Part shown: positions 31,785 through 36,605 of the stretch, piece by piece
How the letters are laid out: every line of letters begins with the position of its first letter
How positions within the stretch are numbered: position 1 is the first letter of the stretch
Origin: CAZFYZ01 sp964523735
GTDB taxonomy: Bacteria > Armatimonadota > UBA5829
DNA length: 36,605 bases
Reading direction: 5' to 3'
NCBI GenBank assembly: GCA_964523735.1
Contig: CAZFYZ010000030.1
Location: 1-36,605 of the forward strand
Made by a program: the position numbers and the translations under genes
The notes under the pieces: model-generated
Told to the model about the DNA's origin: nothing
Seen by the model: the letters and a program-made list of their open reading frames with translations, nothing else
Database searches by the model: none

Positions 31785-33902
31785 ATGGCAGATCAAACAT
31801 CCAATACCTCCGGCAGGAATAGTCAAAGGCTAAGCTCCATCGTGAGTTGGCGATATGCTTCTATAGCGTTCGCCTGCGCCGCGGTGCTGGCCGCCGTTCA
31901 CCATTCTGATCTGCACGGCAGTTTCGTACCCACTCGGTACTTCCTCCCTCTCCACATAGGGCTCGAGCTGTCCAGCATCGTTATAAGCCTGGCCGTGTTC
32001 ATCACTGGCTGGTTCGGCTACAGGCAGAGCCGCAATCCCCGGGATCTCGTGATAGGGCTTACATTCTTCGCAACCGGAGTCGTGGACTTTATCCACACTC
32101 TGAGCTACAAGGGAATGCCCGACTTCCTGGGCCAGAACACTCCAGGTGGAGCGGCCGCCTACTGGCTGGTAGCTCGTCTGTTGGTGGGCGTCGGCCTACT
32201 GATAGCGACATTCGTCCGAGCTACTGAGAGGCGCCGCCGGTACTCGCCGTGGCTGATGCTTGCAGGCGTGGGTGCTTTTGCGCTCGGCGCCATCGCGATC
32301 ATAGCCTGGAACCAGCAAGCTATAGGCACCGCCCTCTATCCTCAGATTGGACATCCTCCATCGCTGCTGAAGGGGACACTGGAGTATGTTACGATCGGGC
32401 TCTACCTGGCCACGTTTCTACTGCTTACCGAGAAACGAGGCTGGAGCCTTGCCGAGGTGCGAGGGCTGCGCAGTGCGCTGATCTTCGCGATCTTCGCAGA
32501 AGTAGCGTTCACGTTGTACACGTCGCCATTCGCGTGGATGAACGGGCTGGGGCACCTTTACAAGTCAGTTTCCTACATCATCATCCTGAACGCTCTGTTT
32601 GTGGCTGCAGTCAGCAAGCCCTACGAGCAGCTGTCCCGTGCTCGTGATGAGCTTCAGAACTTGTACACCGACGCCCAACGGCACCGTCAGGAGATGGAGC
32701 GTTCGTTCGCCAGCGTCGGCTCAGCGCTATCGTCGAGTCTGGATCTTAACGAAGCACTGGATCTCATCGCTGATCTGCTGGGTCAGATGCTGCACGTCGA
32801 TTGCTCGGTGGTAGTCTCGATGCATCAACGCGATCTATCGGCACAGCTCACCTCGCAGAGAGGTGGCTGCCACTCTGCCGATAGGCCCAGGGATCTGGCG
32901 ATCGAGGCCGGCAAAGACGTCATTAGAGACAGGAAGTCCATGCTCGTAAGCAACCTTCAGGAAACGGGCCGGGTCACGTGCGACTTCGGGACCGAAACCT
33001 GTCTCCGGTCTATGATCTGCGCCCCGATGATTCACAGGGATGAGGCACTGGGTGTACTTGCTGTCTACTCTCACAGATTCTCTGCCTTTGATGATGGCGA
33101 TGTTCGTCTGCTGGAAGGTTTCGCTTCACACGCCGCAGTGGCGGTGTACAACGCAGTGAGCTTTGAGCGCGAAGCTCGGATAGCCGATGTCCTACAGCGA
33201 ACGCTGTTGGGTAGGCCCGACATATCCGCCGGCCGCTTTGAGATCGCGCAGGTATACCAACCGGCCATGACCGAAGCGCTTGTTGGCGGAGACTTCTATG
33301 ACCTCTACCACACCGCTGACGGCCGGCTTGCTCTTGTCATCGGCGATGTTGCCGGAAAAGGTCTCAAGGCCGCGGTCCATACGGCCCTCGTGAAGTACTC
33401 CCTGAGAGCATATCTGGAAGAGGGTCATAGTCCGAGCCAGTCGCTCAAGCTGCTCAACAACGCGATCTGCCGCTCCGCGGCGGCCGACACATTCATAACG
33501 ATCTTTGTTGGCCTACTGGATACGGTAACCGGAGAGCTTGTATACGCTAACGGTGGGCACGAGCCGCCAGTCTACTCCTGCGACGGCGCATTCAGCACGC
33601 TCCTTACCACAGGCCCGGTTGCCGGGGTGTGGACGGACGCTGAATACAGTGAAGGCCAGACCAGACTTGAGATGGGCTGCGTGCTGCTGCTCTACACCGA
33701 CGGGGTCAGCGAGGCCCGGAGGAAAGATGAGTTCCTAGGGGTCGAGGGCATCGGCGAACTGCTGCGGAACTGCGAGGACATGAACAGCGAGGATGTGGCG
33801 CGCTGCGTCCACCGCGCTGCCGTGGACTTTTGCGGCGGCGAACTGCGCGACGATGCGGCCATAGTTGCGATCAAGGCGAGATCCCAACCCGTGGCCGATT
33901 AG
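31785..33902 (+). CDS. Membrane sensor MASE3-GAF with C-terminal PP2C/SpoIIE phosphatase
   Basis: The N-terminal 250 residues form seven or so transmembrane helices of the MASE3 type (FLPLHIGLELSSIVISLAVFITGWFGYRQSRN; FFATGVVDFIHTLSYKGMPDF). A short coiled linker leads to a GAF domain at about 310-462 and a PP2C phosphatase at about 467-700 with GGDFYD (about 501), GDVAGKG, LYTDGVSEA and RDDAAIVAI intact. It should couple a membrane signal to dephosphorylation of a partner, typically an STAS protein; none is nearby. The start is uncertain: ATG 31785 lacks a ribosome site, and an in-frame GTG at 31749 (717 residues) lies in the palindrome 31742-31755. Gene and downstream esterase converge with a 10-base gap. 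Confidence 0.92.
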   Translation: MADQTSNTSGRNSQRLSSIVSWRYASIAFACAAVLAAVHHSDLHGSFVPTRYFLPLHIGLELSSIVISLAVFITGWFGYRQSRNPRDLVIGLTFFATGVVDFIHTLSYKGMPDFLGQNTPGGAAAYWLVARLLVGVGLLIATFVRATERRRRYSPWLMLAGVGAFALGAIAIIAWNQQAIGTALYPQIGHPPSLLKGTLEYVTIGLYLATFLLLTEKRGWSLAEVRGLRSALIFAIFAEVAFTLYTSPFAWMNGLGHLYKSVSYIIILNALFVAAVSKPYEQLSRARDELQNLYTDAQRHRQEMERSFASVGSALSSSLDLNEALDLIADLLGQMLHVDCSVVVSMHQRDLSAQLTSQRGGCHSADRPRDLAIEAGKDVIRDRKSMLVSNLQETGRVTCDFGTETCLRSMICAPMIHRDEALGVLAVYSHRFSAFDDGDVRLLEGFASHAAVAVYNAVSFEREARIADVLQRTLLGRPDISAGRFEIAQVYQPAMTEALVGGDFYDLYHTADGRLALVIGDVAGKGLKAAVHTALVKYSLRAYLEEGHSPSQSLKLLNNAICRSAAADTFITIFVGLLDTVTGELVYANGGHEPPVYSCDGAFSTLLTTGPVAGVWTDAEYSEGQTRLEMGCVLLLYTDGVSEARRKDEFLGVEGIGELLRNCEDMNSEDVARCVHRAAVDFCGGELRDDAAIVAIKARSQPVAD

Positions 33903-33912
33903 AGGAAGTGAA

Positions 33913-34758
33913 TCACTTTGCGGCTTCTGGTGGCCGTTGAGCGTCCGGCGGCTGTGGCCACGCGTGCCTGACGAAGAAGTCTACCATCTTATGGTTCTCG
34001 AAGAACTCCGCGACCTCTTCATGGCCCTTGCCGTGGATCACCTCGATATCCGCGGGTCCGCCCAGCGCCTTGTATCGTTCAACCAGCTTGGCTGAGTTGG
34101 TCTCAAGTGGGACGACCGTGTCGCCATCGCCGTGGATGTGGAAGACCGGCACCTTCTTCCTGGCAAGCGGTTCCAGACGATCGATGGGATTGTTCTCCTT
34201 GAGATGCTCTTTGAACTCGACGTCCGTCATGCCATAGACGGGCGCCGCTATGGGTATCCCTGGGTAGCTTGTTATGTCGCACACTGTGTAAGTGCCGCCA
34301 ACGCAAGCTACGAGCCTGGAGTGTTCCACGGCCCAGTTGTAGAGCATGAGTCCGCCACGGCTCTGCGGCCAGAGGCAGGCTTTGGCGGAGAGCCGGAACT
34401 TCTTGATCACGAACCTGTGAAACTGGGTGTACACGGCCCGGCCGCTCGGATTGCCGTAAGTCTCTCCTACATCGACACCACATAACGCGATCCCGCTAGA
34501 CAGAAGGCGCTCGGCAATCCACGACTGCCTATCAGAGGGGCAGGCGCCGATAAATGTGGGTGCGTACCAGACCCAGGGGATGATGCGTATACTCGCCTCG
34601 TCCGGGGGCAGAATCACAAAACCCTTGCGGCCGGCCACCTCGAATTCCGCTCGTCGGCAGCCGTATTGCGTGGACCAAGAGAAAGACTCAGTCTCTGCCG
34701 CCGTGGCAGAGACAGCGAACAGGATCAAGAGGAGCAGCGCGTAGCATACAGCGTTCAT
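33913..34758 (-). CDS. Secreted alpha/beta hydrolase (esterase-like)
   Basis: The 281-residue product has a signal peptide (MNAVCYALLLLILFAVSATAA). The catalytic triad is readable: nucleophile Ser in LWPQSRGGLMLYNWA (a Ser-Arg-Gly-Gly elbow instead of the usual GxSxG), Asp in HGDGDTVVP and His in HGKGHEE. The segment PTFIGACPSDRQSWIAERLLSSGIALCGVDVGETYGNPSGR is typical of a family common in Planctomycetes and related bacteria, often next to sugar-degrading genes. ATG 34758 follows GAGGT. It lies nine bases after the XRE-cupin gene and is therefore very likely co-transcribed and under its control. Substrate unknown; it could be an ester on a plant polysaccharide or a small peptide. Confidence 0.88.
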   Translation of the reverse strand: MNAVCYALLLLILFAVSATAAETESFSWSTQYGCRRAEFEVAGRKGFVILPPDEASIRIIPWVWYAPTFIGACPSDRQSWIAERLLSSGIALCGVDVGETYGNPSGRAVYTQFHRFVIKKFRLSAKACLWPQSRGGLMLYNWAVEHSRLVACVGGTYTVCDITSYPGIPIAAPVYGMTDVEFKEHLKENNPIDRLEPLARKKVPVFHIHGDGDTVVPLETNSAKLVERYKALGGPADIEVIHGKGHEEVAEFFENHKMVDFFVRHAWPQPPDAQRPPEAAK

Positions 34759-34767
34759 AGGTCTACC

Positions 34768-35433
34768 TCAAGAGGAAGTACGCTCTGCAGAGGGTGGGTG
34801 AAGCTGATCCTCGCCAGCTTCGGGGGATTCCTCTTCAAAGAACCATGCGGTGTCGTAAGCGACGATCATTCTCGCCGGCTCATCGCCCGCGCAGTAGCCG
34901 CGCACAGGAATCCGAGCCGGCACATAGAAGCCATCCCCCGGACTAAGCACTTCCAGGTCCCGCCCCTTCACCTCCAGCACAACGTCCCCGCCTTCCAGGA
35001 TATAGCCTACAATATTGCACGGTTCGTTGTAGAACGGTGGGACCTCGTGCGGCACCAAGCGCTCGTCGTTTATCTGGAGCACGATGCTCTTGGTCATCGG
35101 CAGGACAAGCCTTATGTCCGAATGGGCCAGGTGCATGTGCTTCATATCAGATCCGCGGAAGACGAAGCGCTGTTCCGCGTGGTTAGCCTCGGGGAAGAAG
35201 AACGTATGAACGTCGGTGTTCATCGCGGTCAGGAGTTTGCGAAGGGTTGCTATTGTCGGGGAACTCCGGCCTGACTCAATCGCGGATATATAGCTGTAGG
35301 CAACGCCGGACAGCTTGGATAACTGCCGGATTGAGAGGCGGTGGTGGTTGCGCAGTTGCGCAACCCTTGGGCCGACGTCCAGCAGTCTATCTTCGTGATA
35401 CGCCTGGCCGGAGTCGGTCCTGTCTTTGTTCAT
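34768..35433 (-). CDS. XRE-family regulator with cupin domain
   Basis: The 221-residue protein has an XRE helix-turn-helix (about 20-75: RVAQLRNHHRLSIRQLSKLSGVAYSYISAIESGRSSPTIATL) and a cupin barrel (about 110-190; HEVPPFYNEPCNIVGYILEGGDVVLEV, LSPGDGFYVPARIPVRG). Such proteins sense a small molecule in the cupin pocket and repress or activate nearby genes. The first cupin motif lacks the full HxH metal set, so ligand binding may be metal-free. ATG 35433 has GAGG ten bases upstream. Its promoter at 35516-35544 is overlaid by a 24-bp palindrome, a likely autoregulatory site. The esterase gene follows directly. Confidence 0.92.
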   Translation of the reverse strand: MNKDRTDSGQAYHEDRLLDVGPRVAQLRNHHRLSIRQLSKLSGVAYSYISAIESGRSSPTIATLRKLLTAMNTDVHTFFFPEANHAEQRFVFRGSDMKHMHLAHSDIRLVLPMTKSIVLQINDERLVPHEVPPFYNEPCNIVGYILEGGDVVLEVKGRDLEVLSPGDGFYVPARIPVRGYCAGDEPARMIVAYDTAWFFEEESPEAGEDQLHPPSAERTSS

Positions 35434-35500
35434 CAGGTTGATGCCTCGCTGAAGAAAGCGCGCGATTGCTCCCGTTCTGCCGATGGGGAGTCATACCGCA

Positions 35501-35524
35501 GACTACGATATACGTATCATAGTC
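35501..35524. promoter_or_regulatory. Near-perfect 24-bp palindrome over the -10 box (operator)
   Basis: Read on the minus strand, GACTATGATA and TATCGTAGTC are 10-base arms with one mismatch around a CGTA centre. The -10 box TATGAT lies inside the first arm, so a bound dimer would block RNA polymerase. XRE-type proteins commonly bind such sites in front of their own genes. Confidence 0.75.
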
Positions 35525-35544
35525 CTGAAACGCTCGAGTGTCAA
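35516..35544 (-). promoter_or_regulatory. Strong sigma-70-type promoter of the XRE-cupin/esterase operon
   Basis: On the minus strand TTGACA (35544-35539) is followed after exactly 17 bp by TATGAT (35521-35516), about 80 bases before the ATG at 35433. Eleven of twelve consensus bases match. Confidence 0.8.
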
Positions 35545-35580
35545 CGTTCCAAGGGGTGGGGCAACTGCTCAAAATCGTAG

Positions 35581-35600
35581 GTCCGATCTCCGTATCGGAC
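35581..35600 (-). terminator. Terminator-like hairpin downstream of carB
   Basis: GTCCGAT (35581-35587) and ATCGGAC (35594-35600) form a 7-bp stem. Read on the minus strand it is followed by CTACGATTTT, a weak U-tract. A second hairpin (GACCGCC 35610-35616 / GGCGGTC 35635-35641) precedes it, so carB ends in a tandem pair. Confidence 0.6.
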
Positions 35601-35662
35601 TGGGCCGACGACCGCCAGCGCCGTTGCGGACGCCGGCGGTCTCTTGGCAGGCTTCTGCCGCC

Positions 35663-36605
35663 TCAGCCTGCGTGATACTCTTGCAGGCTCCTTACTGTCG
35701 CTCCCTGCTTCCTGGCTGTCGCCATTCCCCGCAGCGTGGCCTGAGCGCCCGCAATCGTCGTGATGATTGGGATCCCACGAGCAACCACGGTGGATCTGAT
35801 GGTCACCTCGTGTGCCCGAGCTTTCTTGCCGCTGGGGGTGTTGATCACGAGGTTGATCTCGTTGTTCTTGATGAGGTCCGTGGCGTCGGGGCGACCCTCG
35901 CCGATCTTCGAAATAGCCTTCGCCGCCACGCCGGCCTCCCTGAGCGCTGCCGCCGTGCCGCCCGTTGCGACGATCTTGAAACCCAGTTCGATCAGCTTCC
36001 GGCCGAGTTCCTCCGCGTACTTCTTGTCCCTGTCAGCGAGGCTAAGGAAAGCAGTCCCGCTCTCCGGCAGGTTCTGCCCAGCGGCTACCTGGGCCTTGAT
36101 GAACGCGTTGCCGAAGTTGGTATCGATGCCCATCACTTCGCCTGTGGACTTCATCTCCGGACCAAGGACTATGTCAACACCAGGGAATCTGATAAACGGG
36201 AACACTGCTTCCTTCACCGCAATGTGCTTCGGAGTCACCTCTTCCGTAATTCCCTGCAGCTTCAGGCTGATCCCAAACATGATCCTGGCTGCAACACCGG
36301 CCCATGGCACACCTGTTACCTTACCGACGAACGGGACTGTGCGCGAAGCACGCGGGTTCACTTCCAGGATGTATACGTCGCCCTCCTTGACCGCGTACTG
36401 AACGTTCATCAGGCCTCGAACCTCAAGTTCCTCGGCCAGCAGGTAAGTCTGCCGCTTGATCTCTTGGACTATCTCATCCGACAGACTGTAGGGCGGCAAT
36501 GAACACGCGCTGTCGCCGGAATGGACGCCCGCTTGCTCTATATGTTCCATGACACCGCAGACAAGCGTGGTCTCGCCGTCGGAGATGGCATCGACGTCCA
36601 CCTCG
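35663..36605 (-). CDS. carB: Carbamoyl-phosphate synthase large subunit, C-terminal part (cut by the right edge)
   Basis: The last 313 or so residues of CarB are present; the frame is open to the right edge, where it reads EVDVDAISDG, the well-known ATP-grasp segment. It includes the end of the second ATP-grasp domain (HSGDSACSLPPYSL, EVNPRASRTVPFVGKVTG) and the MGS-type regulatory domain (GFKIVATGGTAAALREAG, INLVINTPSGKKARAHEVTIRSTVVARGIPIITT), which in other bacteria binds UMP, IMP or ornithine. The enzyme makes carbamoyl phosphate for arginine and pyrimidines from glutamine-derived ammonia, bicarbonate and ATP. The small subunit CarA is expected upstream, outside the window. Confidence 0.97.
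   Translation of the reverse strand, partial: EVDVDAISDGETTLVCGVMEHIEQAGVHSGDSACSLPPYSLSDEIVQEIKRQTYLLAEELEVRGLMNVQYAVKEGDVYILEVNPRASRTVPFVGKVTGVPWAGVAARIMFGISLKLQGITEEVTPKHIAVKEAVFPFIRFPGVDIVLGPEMKSTGEVMGIDTNFGNAFIKAQVAAGQNLPESGTAFLSLADRDKKYAEELGRKLIELGFKIVATGGTAAALREAGVAAKAISKIGEGRPDATDLIKNNEINLVINTPSGKKARAHEVTIRSTVVARGIPIITTIAGAQATLRGMATARKQGATVRSLQEYHAG

Overview
The window is one contig fragment of about 60% GC with densely packed genes on both strands. It carries no tRNA, rRNA, CRISPR array, transposase or phage gene that I can recognise. A TolC/HlyD/RND tripartite efflux operon and a GspG-like pseudopilin point to a diderm bacterium. The mix of a GH106-like glycosidase, a large secreted subtilase ending in an OB-fold-like domain, a Planctomycetes/Armatimonadota-type secreted esterase and heptanucleotide repeats would fit Armatimonadota or a neighbouring phylum. 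That placement is inference, not proof. Many genes use TTG or GTG starts behind good Shine-Dalgarno sites.

Layout. 1-1253 (-): 5' part of a GH106-like glycoside hydrolase, cut by the left edge. 1399-2676 (+): LarA-family nickel-pincer racemase, divergent from it. 2673-4477 (-): queG and a DUF1848 gene, coupled by an ATGA overlap. 4600-6481 (+): NarL-type histidine kinase and response regulator. 6653-11595 (+): aquaporin, Hsp20, Lon, and a PPDK-regulatory-type kinase/pyrophosphorylase. 11633-14361 (-): cysteine desulfurase (interrupted by a 10-N gap), a barstar-like protein and two small membrane-anchored unknowns. 14576-20960 (+): PAS/GAF/PP2C phosphatase and a 1222-residue secreted subtilase. 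21037-22572 (-): xylulokinase. 22624-23894 (+): TPR (lipo)protein and pseudopilin. 24085-30883 (+): AbrB-TolC-HlyD-RND efflux operon. 31013-33902 (+): SanA-like protein and a MASE3/GAF/PP2C phosphatase. 33913-35433 (-): XRE-cupin regulator and secreted alpha/beta hydrolase. 35663-36605 (-): 3' part of carB, cut by the right edge. No gene-free stretch exceeds about 250 bases.

The most unusual structure is a dispersed family of period-7 repeat elements at 5762-5826, 8123-8213, 22642-22676 and 27386-27452. The heptamer sequence differs between sites. Three of the four consist of one array followed by an opposed array, and they lie at gene junctions. At two of them the stop codon of the upstream gene is inside the first heptamer; at another the array ends one base before a start codon; at the fourth it encodes the N-terminus of the gene. 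Two other palindromic repeat elements lie at 7414-7509 and 25815-25876.

Other items worth attention: an almost perfect 24-bp palindrome over the -10 box of the XRE-cupin gene, an orphan barstar-like cassette, and an RND pump with what look like two extra transmembrane helices. Functional links inside the window are mostly operon-level (QueG/DUF1848, HK/RR, Hsp20/Lon proteostasis, efflux, XRE-cupin/esterase). The two PP2C phosphatases have no visible anti-sigma or anti-anti-sigma partner here.
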